The notes under the pieces were generated by a model that saw nothing but the letters and a program-made list of their open reading frames with translations, had not been told where the DNA came from and did no database searches. Positions 47,431-62,000 of a stretch of 64,000 nucleotides of DNA are shown here, piece after piece. Each line of letters begins with the position of its first letter. Within the stretch, counting starts at the first letter, position 1. Source of the DNA: Rallus limicola (lineage: Eukaryota > Chordata > Aves > Gruiformes > Rallidae); the NCBI GenBank assembly GCA_022605955.1, contig JAKCOZ010000008.1, forward strand, positions 5,458,001 through 5,522,000, in the 5' to 3' direction. The position numbers and the translations under genes are program-made.

Positions 47431-49137
47431 AATATTGTGCTCAAGAGTTAAGAGAAGGGATTCCTGTGCAGGTGTAGTGTTGGGTTTACAGACCCTTTTA
47501 TATCGGAGGACAGTGAAAACCTCATTTTGGTGAAATTGCAGACTCCCTTGCTACTGCTGTTTAAAGAGATTGATATTCATGTTTGGTGTTTATGTACTGT
47601 GAAATCCTGTACCTGCTGAAGTTCATGGCTGTGTGCATTTTATTTTGCACAATAATAGTCATATTTTTGCAGGTAATTTTTGCAGATAATTCTCTGCTGT
47701 AAAGCATTTTAGATTTTATGAAAGGACAGTGCTGATAGAGGAGCTGAGTTCTGTTACTGAGCAATGTTGCTGTCTAAGAGCTGTGCAGTCATGTATGGTG
47801 AGATGTTTCCAGGGTAGACAGGACCTGTGGTTATCAGGAGGACTTCTGTTACTGTTAGTTTGCTGTTCTTATATATTATTTTTCTAATTGCATGGGAGGA
47901 TGAAAAGTTAAAGTGCTGTTTCTTTCCTGTGGAACTTGCCTTAGTTTGGGTCTTTTTTGAACTTGGGAAATCCGGAAAGTCACAGATGTGCCCTATGGAA
48001 TTCTGCAATTCCTTGGTGCTATATAAGGTAAAGAGACTATTAAAACCAAACACATTCCTTCACATAGTTAATAAAAAGATTCCTTTTGCTAGACATACCT
48101 TAATTCCAAGGACCAGCAGCAGGATCAGCAGATCTTCCAGAAAAATATCTGCAAAGATGATCAGAAAATTATTTGTTTATCTTTAGTAAGACAAGTAGAT
48201 TCGGCCTGAGCCTACTCATAGGCACCAACTGTAGTCAGACATCTACTGACAGTTATGTAGGCATTTGAAGAATGAGTGAAGTCCCAAAGGAGTGCTGTTT
48301 ACTTATGTGTAAGTAGGAAATTGTGCACACAACATTAGACCAATTGTTCTTAATAAAATTTAGGTATGGTTCCACAGTAGTCTTCATGAAGAAAACTGAA
48401 CAATTATGCTCCCAGTGCTCAGTACAGTTGCCTGTGGTCTAATAAGTAGCTTCTAAGTAACTCTTCCAGGAAGTTTTTTTTATTAAATTTAATGTACTCA
48501 GGAAAGAACTGCTGTAGCTAACAATCTGTAATATCTCTTGTGAAGTCCCTTTGAAGTTAGAACATGGCTACAATCAGATGCCACATCCTTAGTGGCCGCT
48601 GCAGATGATATGCTTTGGGAAGACTTTTTCATGATGGAAAAAATTGTGATATTCCCATGCCCTGCTGTGTGATGTTAATCCCTTCCTTTACCCATTAGGA
48701 ACTCCTTCCAACCAAATGTAGTAGAATAATTTTACAATGTCTTGCAGAAAAGATGACAATAGGCAGTATATTTAAATGGGACAGATTTCTGCCTGGATTG
48801 CAATCATAAAACTATAGATTGCATTTGTATATGTGTTGCAAGTTCATGGAAGATTGTCTTTGCTTATAAAACCACCCAATTTTGTCAATTCTACGTATTT
48901 TTCCTCTCCTTGTTAACTGACTTTACTATCAATATGCATTGAAGAAGCATATAGTAATGGCTCTGTATAATCTGATTTTTTTTCTTTCAAGAAAGAATGC
49001 CTTCCATATAACTAGGTGCTTTTAAAAACACTGGTAATTATTTTTGCCATGTTTCCTACCAAGACACATAATAAAAGAGAATTTTCTTCTTAAATTTGAT
49101 TAGATATTAGTCTTCAACAGTTTCATTTACTAAGCAG
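47431..49137. other. Intronic sequence of NCKAP5 between CR1 fragments
   Basis: AT-rich and non-coding. The open frame at 47827-48186 (plus, 119 codons) has no recognisable motif. Nothing else seen. Confidence 0.6.
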
Positions 49138-49327
49138 ATTAATTTTTTCAAGCATTGGAACAGGCTGCCCATGGAGGTGGTGGAGTCACCATCCCTGGAG
49201 GTGTTTAAAAGGTGTGTAGATGTTGTGCTTAAGGACATGATATTAGATGGACTAGTCAGGGTTAAGGTGTGGTTGGACTCAATGATCTTAAGGGTCTCTT
49301 CCAACCCAGGTGATTCTATGATTCTCT
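49138..49327 (+). mobile_element. CR1 LINE 3' end fragment (sense)
   Basis: This + strand fragment starts at the last codons of the CR1 ORF. The DNA ggaacaggctgcccatggag and ggtggtggagtcaccatccc encodes a [15 protein letters not shown] stretch, a known CR1 C-terminal motif. It ends with the CR1 tail ggttggactcaatgatctta, then cttccaaccc, and the terminal gattctatgattct direct repeat. It is about 190 bases, heavily 5' truncated, and lies in the same orientation as NCKAP5. Confidence 0.92.
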
Positions 49328-52084
49328 GTTCATTCATGTAAAAGCCAGATCCATCCTTCTGAACCAGAACATAGAAAAATTCTCTACTTCAGCTGGTATG
49401 TGTACCTTTGTCTTTTAAAAATATTATCTTAATTTCATTAAAAAATACTATCTTCATTTCATATTATCTGCATAATAGGGCAATATTAAAAAGGAAATTG
49501 AAAGAATACCTGTGAGAGGAGGACAACGTGATAAAGATCTTGAATCCTTACAGTGGAACAAATGACAGAGTCACCTCTGAAACAGTATTGTCATTTACAT
49601 TTTTGAATCCAGCAATTCAGAGATCTGCATAAATGGAAATCATGTCCCAGAACAATTATTAGAAAAGTTAAACTAGGTAAGGAGAACAGGCAGAAGAAAG
49701 CTGGCAAAGAACAGATGTTTCCTTAGAGTCTCTCATGGGTGACTATGGTAAATTTAAAGACTGTCTTTTTAAAAGCATCAGTCTGGTTTGAGCTGCAGGA
49801 TTGTCTGTAAGAGTTGTTTCCTACACCAATACAATGATTCTTAAGTCCCTCTTTAAAGTCTTCTTTTTCCCTGTAGTGCTGTACAATGGCACATTTTACT
49901 AATTACTGCTTCCTGGGGAGGGAGAGGGTAGGAAATGGAAATGACAGGAAGGTTTTGAAACCTCAATTGCATGTGCCTTTGACAACTGGTGTTCATGTGT
50001 ATGCTCATGCCAGGCATGCAGGTGCTGTCCACGCTTGGAGACTCATTTCTTGAAAGTGAGCAGTTCTTTTGGAGAGTGTGTCCAGGTGACACATGTTTTT
50101 AAAACCAGTACTTACAGTGTTAGTTAAAGCTGATCCTCAGATTCCATGGTTAGATTTAATTCACTACCAAGAAAACATGGATTTATCCCATTTTAATTTA
50201 CTGATCCCATCACACTTGTGGTTCCTGTTGTCATATGACTGTAAACCTGTACTTAAAAGCCTTATCTGACATGTGATTTGCAGATTATAGACTGTTTATC
50301 TTTACTAATGGGTCAGAGAGAAATGTGAGTTTATGATCATGATTTTTGTGGTTGTTTTTCTGTTAGATGCTTGAGGTGGCTTGTATTAATAATTTTTTCT
50401 GTACTATAAAACTTGTGCTATAAACTGTAAATGTATCATTAATGGGCAGTGGTGTATATTCAGATTGATGTTGGTAGGTAAAGAGCAAATTAAACCATGA
50501 GGGAATATTATGATTCAAAAGCTGACATAAAGCCAAATGATCTTGATAGTGATACTTCTCTTTTATGAGCAGGATTGGAATCTTCAAAGCATCATTGGTT
50601 GACTGAGTCTAAATTTTACCTTTACAGTTTTACAACAAACTCAAACAGGGAGCCTGCACTCCCATTATAATTGCAAGCAGATAAAATCTGATCCAGAAAA
50701 GTGCTTGGCCGTCTTAAAATATGGGTGTGCCTTCTGCACTCACTAAGGAAAGGAGTGCTTCAGGTGCCTTTGAGGACCTTGGTGCCTTAAATAGTACAAA
50801 TGTACAGATTTTTGGGACAAGGGGTAAGAACATGGAATCCTGAATGTTATCTCTCTGAGTAGAATAATATGGGAATCCTTTGTCTTGTCTAGATTTCAAA
50901 GCAAGGTTTTCTGGTTTTCATGTATGTATGAGGAAGGAAGGAGAAGGGGCTTTCCCTGAAGTCCTCTAAAGGAAATGGTACAGGCAACAGCATAAGGAAA
51001 CAGGCAGGAAGATGTCCCTGACTTGATATTTCCTGTTGTATCTGAAAGTGAGCCATATAGTTTGGGAATTTTACTCTTGTCAGTGAGAAACTCTTGTAGA
51101 ATCATATTTTTACTCCCAGTTTGCATAGCCTGCTTTCTAATGCTGGTGTGCAGGTAAAGAGCTGGTCTTTAAAGTGACCAGTACCTAATTGTAAATATAA
51201 TTGTCATCCTGCTCTGCATAACCTCTTAAGTACCTACACAAACTAATGGAAATAGAATAATTTATCTGCCTGACTTGAGGTGGTAATATATTTTTTCAGC
51301 GTAGTAGCAATTTGTAGTCGGCAGAGATTGGATTGTTTCACAGGAGAATTATTATGGCAATTTTAATTTTATCTCAGAACTTGTAATTATTCAACAACAT
51401 TGTTCTAATGTCACAGGCCATGCAGCAGTTCATTTGTTTGTCAGTGCTCAAAATTGGACAGAGCAACTTAAAAATTTAGTTTTAATCTTTTATTAAAATG
51501 TTTGGGGTGTGTTTCCCTTACGAGCACATTTCAAATATGATTAAGAGTTGCAGTGAGTGCAGTTAAAGCTGAGAAGCTGCTAGGTGCAAACTGGTTTGGA
51601 ATTTTGCTTCTCAGACTAGGACTATATGATAGACAAAAGGAGAAGAGGATGGGATTTGCTTTTCTTATATAGGCTTGTAGACCTAGTTCTTCTAATTACT
51701 CATCTCTGATACTGCATTTTGCTTGATACTCAATAGGTGCATCCTCAGGGATAGATGCCCTAAAGGCATTGTTTCAGCTGCATGGATGTTGCTTGTGCAT
51801 TTTCTTGTTGTATGTTACAAAATTTGCTTAGAGGGAAAATGGGATTTAAAAAGAAAAGATACGTGGTTTTAGTCCATCAGTATCAGTAAGGACAGCTGTG
51901 AGGTCTCTTCACCCTGTTTAAATAAAAGGCTTAGGATTCTCACTGAGTTTGGATTTGGACCTAGCAGAGGGAATATTCCCTGGAAAAGAATGGACATTTC
52001 CCTTCTTAAGGATTAAAGAAGTGTTGAAGGACAAATGCTATGGTTTTAAGACATCTAACATGATGTAAGCTAATAAATAAGGAA

Positions 52085-52111
52085 AATTGGTGAGCCAGAT
52101 CCTCACCAATT
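52085..52111. repeat. Perfect 10-bp inverted repeat
   Basis: Arms aattggtgag (52085-52094) and ctcaccaatt (52102-52111) flank a 7-base spacer. A small hairpin in intron sequence. Confidence 0.9.
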
Positions 52112-53780
52112 CTGGAAAGGTGCTAGATGACTGCACTGCCAAGGCAAGATTGAGAGTTGACTGTATCTGGCTCATGGCAGGAATGGACCTGAGTGATTAC
52201 TATGGTCTTTCCCCTTAAGGGGTTTATTGCTTAAAATCTTGATATTTTTTTGCAGTGCCATTAATCACACTAAACTTATATGACTAATATGGTTATAATT
52301 TCTAACTCCATAGGGATTCTGTTACAATTTAGTAACAATTGCTGTCTACTATTGCAGATAGCTTTTATTGTAAAGCATTTCAAAAAATGTTAATGTGATT
52401 ATCTTTGGTCATAAAATGTGCTTCAGTTTGCAGAACCTGTAAGAAAATGTAGATTGATTGGAATGATTGTTCAGTGTCATGTGGTTTTAATTCCATGTGT
52501 AATGCCTGCCTGTCTCAAATTTTATGAATTAGGTATTGCTGGCCTTCAGTTGATTGTGCATTAATTAAATATGTATTTCAGGAAGCATCCATTATCTTCC
52601 AAGCATGTAGTATAGTTACTATGGCTTGGTTACTCTGAAAATACTGTCCAAAGCATGAATAGACTACTGTGTTCCATAAAAAGTGACCTTCTCTTCTTAC
52701 AATCAGATAACTAAGGATATGCTGCAAAAGGATGCAGAGAAACTACAAATCCTGTTCAGAACAAGTAACATTGTAGAGAACACTGAGTATTTCAGGTTGT
52801 GGTTACACACTCTTTAATTTACATATACCTTGGAGAAGATTTTTCTTTTGCATCATTCTGTTTCATGATAAATGAATCCCAGTTCAATTGCTTTCTTCAA
52901 GATAAGGGACTTTACTCCTCTTGGTTTTCACCACCGTTTCAGACAGGAAAGGAAGAAGTAGCATGCCAAGGGAGAGTTGCATTTGTCATGAGGAAAGTGG
53001 TTAGGAGGAGATGTGAGACGGTGAAGCTTAACACTGCAAGGGAACAGAGATTTCTCTAGTCTCTTGTTTTTGAAGAGGAGGTTGTGCTGCCTTTTAAAAC
53101 TTGACATTTTTTCTGCAAGCATTTTTAATCCTCCTTTTTGTTCTTCTACATTTGTGGGATTTAATTGTCCTTTTTTTTTCCTGCCAGTACATAGCTGTGA
53201 AAGCACATCTTGCTCTATGTTGTGCCTGTATTGGAAATCCAAGTAAACTCTGTGTTTTGAACTAAGTTTTCATTCTCTGGGAATACAGATTAGATCATTA
53301 AGTTGTAGAGCCCTTATCTGTGTTTGCAAGCTGCAGAGTCTATTAATTGAATGAATGTTGCATGGCTTGATATACTGTCTCACCTGATCGGAAGGTAACC
53401 TTTTCCTGTCTTGAGCAATAGGTTTCATCCTTCATCCTATAGCCTTTTTAGAGGCACTGAGTTGATTGTGGTTTTATTGCTGTGTTCCATTTGTCTTCAG
53501 TTGGCAGTTTCTTCCAGCTTCTATCTACTAACTGTAAGCTAATCATGCATAGATCATGTATAGATGGTAAGCAAATAACAGTAAGCCCACGTCTCAGAAT
53601 ATGAATTCTGTTTAAGACAAAGTATTTCTTAATCTTCTTGAATACTGTAAATGTCTGCTGCTAACATGCTTTTATTCTTAAATTGAAGAGAAGAAAACCC
53701 CAAGCAATCTAACTGTGTCTTCCTTACAACACAAGTGTTTGTTCAGTTCTTGTATCTTAGTCTTCACAGAGAAAACAGCT

Positions 53781-53801
53781 CATTTTGTCTAAGACAAAAT
53801 G
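53781..53801. repeat. 21-base near-palindrome (10-bp arms)
   Basis: Arms cattttgtct (53781-53790) and agacaaaatg (53792-53801) flank a single central A. All ten positions pair. Confidence 0.9.
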
Positions 53802-56800
53802 CAGCAGTGAATAGTGGGCATTTTGTTATACTGGTGTGAGTTTATTGTAGAACCTGATCAAGAAAGAAAGAATTAGGGAAACTTATGTTTAAAAAATAAT
53901 TGAATTTCATGGAGGCTATTTGGATATTCTGAAATATTTGTTGAAGACACTTTTAGTGTGTACAGGGAAGAATAATGGGTCACTAATTTCACTCGTTTCA
54001 CACTTCAGTGAGTATTCTTGTAAAAATACTTTAAATATTCTGAGTTTCATTCAACTCTTGCAGGCATGTGCTGAATTGCTGAAATTTATAACACTGCAAA
54101 ATAACAAGCAGTACTTTCCCATTGCCTGCATTTAATGTTAAGCCCTCTGTTGCATATATTGTGACATATTTAGTGTTTATTGCAACGTTGTATATATTTT
54201 CTCAATCAGTATGTTTGTAATAGGACATTTATACTGGCAACTGTGATGTGAAACACATGTATGATGGTCCATTGTAGTGCTGGCAGGATGAGAAATGTCA
54301 ACTGAGGTTGTTGTAAGAGGTTTCCTAATCCTGCTGAACTAAGGAGTGAGATTCTTTCTGAATCATTGCCATCTGGAGTATATAAAAATATGAAATAACC
54401 TTTTATCATTAGGTTGGCACATGCTTCTGCAGCAGTACTGGCACTGATGAAGTTCTAACATTGCACTGAAAAGAACTCACTGCTGCATTATTTTGTTTAG
54501 GTTCTTCAGAACCTGCCCCTCAATAAAGTTTTAATTCTTAAAAAAAATATTTACAGTAACCTGGCATTTTAATATGGATATTAATCTAGTTATAAATACA
54601 AAACAACCTGCATGTACTGGAGAATCATTTGTAATTCATACTATAACCAGATAATATACAGTGTTCTTTTTAGTGTTTTGACTTGCTGTACTTATTTGAC
54701 AGGTATTTACTGACCATAAATTTTAGGGTCTAAAATGAGGCCAAGAGGCTTCATCCCCCACCTTGCTAGAAGCAATCATGGCACATAATCCTTCCATAAT
54801 CTGATCACGCCCGCTATAAAATAGTCCTGACAGTTGGTATTGCATGCCTGTTCTATACTGAACTGTCCTTTTTCATAGTTCATACAGTACTGCTCAGTTT
54901 ATGCATATTTGTTCTTATATTGGGTTAATTTTATAAATACATATTGACTAATCCTGTCCCCACTGAACCTTTGCTTTACCAGACTAAATTTGACCAGCTT
55001 TTTTTGCCTCTTTCCTGTGCCTATTGCAATATAAGTAAGTTAATTTTTCTTGAAGTTAGGTGGTCTGAGAGAGAATCCCAGATTGGTTTTACCAATTTCA
55101 CAGGTATTGTATGTCTGTTACTGCCATGTTCCTAGAGCTGCTGCTTTTTCTCACATGGAACTTAGTTGCTCACTGTCGATGGGAGGAGAATATTGCCAGG
55201 GAATACAACTGGCACCTACAGGCATTTGTAGGTGACTTGTTCACACAGGTAGTGAAAGCACAGGCAAAGTTCCCAAACCCTTGGTGTTCACACTGCCCCC
55301 ATATGCCTCCCTTACTGATCTCATCTATCTTTTGCTGCTGTCCCAAACCCTTTCCTGGCTGTCTTCTCTTACCTGTTGTTCCTACAGTCTCTGTTTATCT
55401 GGATTCTCTCTCTCTCTTAAAAGACAGCTGACTTTCTGAGTGCCCACCATTATAATTCTTACATCCACAAGAGACTGAGCTCTGTATTTGCTGTTGTTTT
55501 GCAAAGCTTATATGGTTAGGCACATTTCTGGTTAAAAATGTTGAGTTGGATGTGGAATCTTAATCACTTTGAATCTTACACTCTCATTTTGAAGGGTTAA
55601 TCATTGTGGAGTTCACAGAACTAGATGACAGTCCTCTTTAGTCTTAGATTAAACAATATGAAGGCCGTGAGGTAGGGGTGGATTTAGAGGATGAAGGATT
55701 AAGACTGTTTAACTAATTCTTTTGAGGATGTGATTTCATTCTACCATGCTTAAATTGAAGTGGGCCAGTGATTTTGCAATCCCGTAAATACAGTAGATGG
55801 GAACATATATATTATTTTCAGCATTTTATTTAATCTCTGTATATTCTTATGTAATTCTAACAGAAATTGATGCCTGCAGTATTGAGATCAATTTAACATT
55901 TAAAAGGTGCTAGCCAACTCTTGTGCTAATTGTATTTATTTCTGCTATATAACCAAATCATTGATGATTTTTCTACAAATACCAGTCAATGTCATAACTG
56001 CATGGAGATTAAATAAAAAATTAATATATTATCTATAATTTCTTAATGTTTTGTGTTAACATTTTTCAGTAAAACCTCTAAATGCATCTGCTACTATGTG
56101 TTGAGTGTACACACTGTTGCTCAAGCTGGTAAGAATGCACAACAGCACATTTTATGTGTTCTGAGACCATACTTTGATTCACCTGGACTTTTATGATTTT
56201 CCAAGACATGTGTTGGTTTTACAGTTAATTCATGACCTGTAAACCTGGAGAGGTAAATTAAAAAGGTAAATAGCGCTCCTCCCATCATGAGGTTATGTAG
56301 AGGCAAGTCCAAATTGTGATGATAACTAACATGCAAGTGTCTGAGCTAGCTTTCAGTGAGCAACACAGCACCAGAAATAGTGTGTATATCACTATGATGC
56401 CCTGCACTGAGCTCTGTGATGCAGTGCTGCTGGTCAGGACCTAAGCCAGCTCATTTAAAGTTAGCTTGCTTATTTGAGCTTCAGCAATAGTTTTGATGAA
56501 GAGCGTGCATCTCTTGCAGAAATAGCATTCAGCAAATTATGTTAGGAAGATAAGCAGGGCTTTAGAGGAGAAATAATCACACTTTCAGAAATTTAAAGCC
56601 TACATTTGAAAAATGCATTAATTTTAAAAATGGAAGAAGGATCATCTCCTGGTAGTAATAGTCTCATTGCCTTCCTGGTCCATGGAGATAGAAAAGATTT
56701 GTAAAGATTGATACTGTCTTTTGTTGCAGAAGCTGATACAAGACTAATAAACTGTGTGATCTCTTCCTAATAATTCAGCTTTTTTTTTTCTGACCTGAAG

Positions 56801-59004
56801 AAACAATGTGTAAACAGGTTTCACTCTGTTTTTCCAATTTATCTCAATCAGTTTGCTTTAAAAAATGATTATGAAAATTATTCAAAATTGCATAGGATTT
56901 GTTTCCTCTGTTGGCTGCTAAATGAAAATAATTATTTTTTACAGCTAAGCAAGCAGAGAAATTCTGAACAATCTAGTAATTTCACCAGGAGCTTTACAGC
57001 AACAAAATTAGATTCTCCAGTGGGATGTGGGTAGAAAAGGGTCTTATAGCTAGATCTCTGTTAAGAAAATAACCTTGTAAACAGGCTACACTTGTCACCT
57101 GATAAATGTCTGTGGGGTCTTCTCATTTTTTGGGAGGGGAGGAGGAAGGAAAGCAAATCAAATCAGAAGGCATCATTTTATCACCTATTTTTAGGAGTGG
57201 AATGAAGGGGTGAGAGGGAAAAGTCTTGATTTTATTACAGGGTTCACCATGGGCCTCACTTGAATGCGAGTACCTTCTGATGCAGCAGGTACACTTGGGG
57301 CATCATCAGGAGCTATTCTGGGTGGTGAGCTGTGGGAGTTGAGAGCCAAATAACCTGATACATCTGAGAGGTGCATTTCATATATCCTTATCTTCACATA
57401 TCCTGGGGAGGCAGCAGAAGTTATTTGTCTGACAAAAAAAGGTATTTATCAGACATACGTGGAATTTCTCATCTGTAGAATTCATAGTGTTTTGCAAAGT
57501 AAAAGTTTTGTTCCTTTAGTAAAACAATGTCATAGCTGAGGCTAAAAATCCCAGTCTGGACTCTGTGATGAACTTCATAAGGTGCATAATAAGATTGAGT
57601 TCTTCATCAAGCATTGAATGCTTACCTGAACAGCATAGTGAGTTGATCAAGCCTATTAAGCAGCATTGAATTAGTTTTTAAGAATACTAAAAAGATAAAA
57701 ATGGCACATGAAAATTGGGGTAGGTGAGATAGAACAATGTTGTTGGATGTCAGCAGACTGTTCTTATGTCTGAATTTCCAAGCTGCGTGGACTACCCACC
57801 AGTATGTTACTGATAATACAAAGTATTTTATGATTGCATTTTCCATAGAAAGGGGGGGAAAACCCCTAAAACTAAAACGACCTGATAGTCATTTTCAAAG
57901 ATGCCTGTCCAGTATAATGAAGTTTTCAGTCAGCACTAGTCTTCTTGCTAATTGAGAAGATGAATGCTCCAGTTGCCTGGTGCTCTTAAGTCTTTGGGCT
58001 CTCAAATCGGCTTAAGAAAACCTTTGGAAAGAGGAAAAAAAAATCCACTGTATAATTTTGTGTTTCAGGATTCACTGTGCTGTAGATGACAGTATTTCAG
58101 TCAACAAGTTTGCAGGTTCAGTGCAGAATATTACTTACTGTAAGCACATTCTGATTGAGTTCTGTTAAAGCTGATTTAAAAGGTTTATTGTATTAAAAAC
58201 TACAACAGAGATACCTAGTGTCCTGATAAACGGAGTGCTGGCAGATCATATCTTTCTAATTTATGAACATAGTAGATTATTATAAATGTCATTAACTCTG
58301 ATATATTTTTGCAAAGGGAACAAAAGGATATGAAAAAGAACTGGAGGAGCAAGAGTATTAAATAAAAGGTGGGGGCAGGAGTAATGCTTCTCATCACATG
58401 CCTGGCTTTCCTGTTTGGGGTTTAAGAAAGTCTGGCTATTAGTACGTGGATTAGTGGAAGATTCATTCTTCTTCATGATGTAGGTCAGACACTAGCAAAC
58501 ATGTGGTGAAGAAAAAGGCTGTTTTCCCCAGTAGCAAGTGGAAACAGTGGCTCTGAGGACTTTGAAACAGAGGACCAGACAGGATGATTAGTTTTGATGT
58601 CCCATGTGCTATGCAACAGATTTGAAATGTATGAGTAATGAAGGCTTCATGCAGAAGAGTCTCTGACTGCACAGTGTGGGGCCATGGTAATGCCCTTTTT
58701 TAAAAAAAAGCAGCTCAGTTCCTGAGTAGCCTTTTGTGAGAAGTCATTTGTCCAAGTCAGAAAAAGGAACTGGCAATGTCCTGGAACATGCACAAGAGGA
58801 GTATCCCCGGGAGAGCCTATTCACAGGAGCCTGACTTTAATTTCATGCTAAGAGAGGCTGTTTGCAGGTACTGCATCTTTCTGGAGAAACTTTTCTTATT
58901 GATTGTGTTAAGTCTGAGAGAATTTAAGATGAATAATACAGTGAAATTCATAAAGCTGATTATATGCTAATAGTTAAAGTTCACACTTGTGTGCAATCAA
59001 TTTG

Positions 59005-59024
59005 AAGAGGTCTTAAGACCTCTT
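59005..59024. repeat. 20-bp perfect palindrome
   Basis: The half-site aagaggtctt (59005-59014) is followed directly by its own reverse complement (59015-59024) with no spacer. It could be a dimeric protein-binding site or chance. Confidence 0.95.
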
Positions 59025-62000
59025 TTACAGCACTTTAAATGTTGGTCTGAAGAATTGTTTCTTCTTTTGGTGTTTTATGTGAAATCTCACCATTTTTTGT
59101 GCCATGGAGAGTATTTAACTCAGATGTGTAGCAATGTGTGATTTATGCAAGCCACAAATTTAAAGTGGCATTTACCCATGGTTTAGATGCTTACATTTAA
59201 AATAGTTTCATAGATTTACCATGGGCTAATTCCATTGCAGTAACAATGTTCTGAAGGCTTTCTTAATCTCATTTACAAGGTGTGATAATGCTATTGTTTA
59301 CTTAGAAATTCATTCCAAATTTTGGTCATCTTCTGTCTTCTCCTTCCTCTTTATTTTTTGATTGAATTTTAAAATTCCTATTATTTAAAAACCTATCATG
59401 ACAATGACTTCTGAGAACTGACTGCATGCAGACCAGCTCAGTCTCTGACTGTGGATCTTGAGAAGTGTTGCCTTCTTTATAGACACATTTACAGTTGCCA
59501 TTAAGCACCTATCCTATTTGTAGTTTTTTAGCTGTCTTCGTTCTTACAGATAACATTTACATTTTGTTACATCTCTGCTGCTGAGTTACAGGTTGCTGTT
59601 TTAAGGGCTTGTTGTTAGAAATGTGATAAAACCCAGTCTAATTGTAAGCAGTTTTAAAAACCCCACGTGAATAAACCCAATACTAGGCATCATTGTTGTT
59701 TGGTTGTTTTTTTTAAATTTCTTGCTTTTCAGTGTCTGAACTTGCTCAGTTTAGTCATCAAAGGTGTAGAATAAAAATGTAGGTTTGTTTCTATGCTGTG
59801 AAGTCCCTAAGGTTTTAAGCTTTGATATCAAGACAGAGCCTTGGTATCTAGAAACAGACAGTTCATGGGTTTGTAAACTGTATGGAAGGATTGGTAGAAA
59901 ACCAAAAGTTCTTGATACTGTGCAGTCTTTGTCAGGAGCAGGAAATCTGTCAGTTTGTAATTTTATTTATTTTTCAAATATCAGTAACTTGGTTTGCCAC
60001 CTGCAGTATAGTGTCTGTGTTAAATTTCAAAATGAATTGTAACCATAGTCAGGATCAGCTAATGAAATCATCGTTATCATTTTCCTTATTTGGCTTCTCT
60101 AGTGTCTTTTGAGTAGATGCCTCATGAAAAAGACAAGAATGGCTGAATTTTAAAAAAAATTAAAAACTAAGAGGAGAGGATCGTGTTTTTTCAGTTACCT
60201 AATGAAATTAGTTCTGCATTGGTGATGATGTAAAAGCGGTAGCTTAAACATCTTTGAAGACTTCTTGTGGGCATTTCTGGTTGTAGAACATTATGTCCAT
60301 CAAGCATATACGTTCTCATTTACAGGTGGTAAACCTTGCTGGGTCTGATAATGTTTTAGTATCTTTTCTCCTAGTGAGGCACTGGAAAATGCTTGCATAC
60401 TGTGATGAAATTAGCCATAACTATTTGGCTTCACAGAATACCTTTGTCACATATAGAAGTAGGTTTTCCTCTGGCCATCTCTTCTCTCAGATACCTCACA
60501 AAATTACACTGATCATATTTTAAGGGAGTTTACTGTGGGAAGTTTGGTGATGGGAGAATTGATTATATGTTCCAAGTACGACACTTGGAATCATATCTTA
60601 CTTCATTGCTAAAGATTATATCTATCCACTGCAGGCAACTGGGTGTAATTAATTTTTAGGCCACTCTCCTATTTTGGGGACTGCTTGTTTGGTTTGGATC
60701 AGCTTGATTGTGGTGATCCTTCAACTATAGAATTTCTTTCTGGTTAGATCAGCTAGCTGCAGACACCTGTCTGTCAGTAGTTGTATATATGTCTTTCCTG
60801 GTGATGGCATCAGGAATCTGTTTTCTGCCTGTTTGAAGGACAACATTGTTTATCTTTCATTCAGTCTACTTCTAGTACTCTGTAGGACAAGATTGATGGA
60901 GAATCTTTGGGTATTTCCTTTCTTTGTCTAGTTAGGATAGGCACCTTTCTGAGAAGTTTTATTAATAAAAAGTTTTTTTAAAATTTTGGCAATATGTAAT
61001 ATCTAGGGGGATCTAAAATACTTAGGTTCTCTATCTGCAGTGTTACTCAATATAAAAATAATGAGGTGAGATGGTGAGAGGTTTATTTAGACTACAGGAT
61101 CTTTACAGCTGGGTTTTCCTTTCCTTTTGCTAGGTGGTTTTTGATGTACAAATATATAATAAGGTGTTCTAATTCCAGGAATTGTATTCTTCCCCATCAG
61201 TCCCTTTAATTTCAACTTCTGAAGTTACATTAATAAAACCCCACAATTTTGGTCCTGTAGCAACTCTAACAACGCTGCTTACATGGGTAAGTTCCACCCA
61301 CCTAGTGCAACGCAGCAGTCAAATGGGAAGATTTATCTGTAGGCATTTCTGTATGTTTCAGCACTCCACAGAATCCTAGCAGAGGAATTCTGTGATAACT
61401 ATGCAGCTTTTCTTTCTAACTGGTGAACTGTATTCTGGGGGATTGTTTCAGCTACAACAGTGGCTTTTTTGGCAGGTGAAGTTAATGGTTTCTGACAGGA
61501 ATCACTATGTAGGCTTGTTTTCCTCAGTTTGAGCTCTCATGTGTTAAGCTTTCACATGTTGGAATTGGAAGAACTTATCTGTATTTACAACTAGAAGAAT
61601 TATAAATAGGAGAGGTTTTTGATACCACTGTTCTAAGATTATTTTATGAATTTTCTGTTCTTTGATGGTTTAAATTTGCATTTAAGTTTTCATCTGTCTT
61701 CTGAATCATAATTTAAACCTGTCATGTGTTAAAGCAAATTCTGTCGATGATGAATTCTCTTGTGCTTAAATATCATTAGTACCTTTTGTTCTTGCAGGCA
61801 AGTTACCTGGTATATAATCTGGTGTTCAGGCATTCCATACTGTAGTGTGCTTAGGAGATTCTTTGTTGACCATAAGTTGTGTCCAAATATAACTGATCAT
61901 GTACAGCTCCAAAAATGAAGAGACTATATAGGGGAAATCCAAATTTATCCAATTAGTCATACAAAATCTTTTCCAGTTAATCAGGAAATCTGCTTCCATG

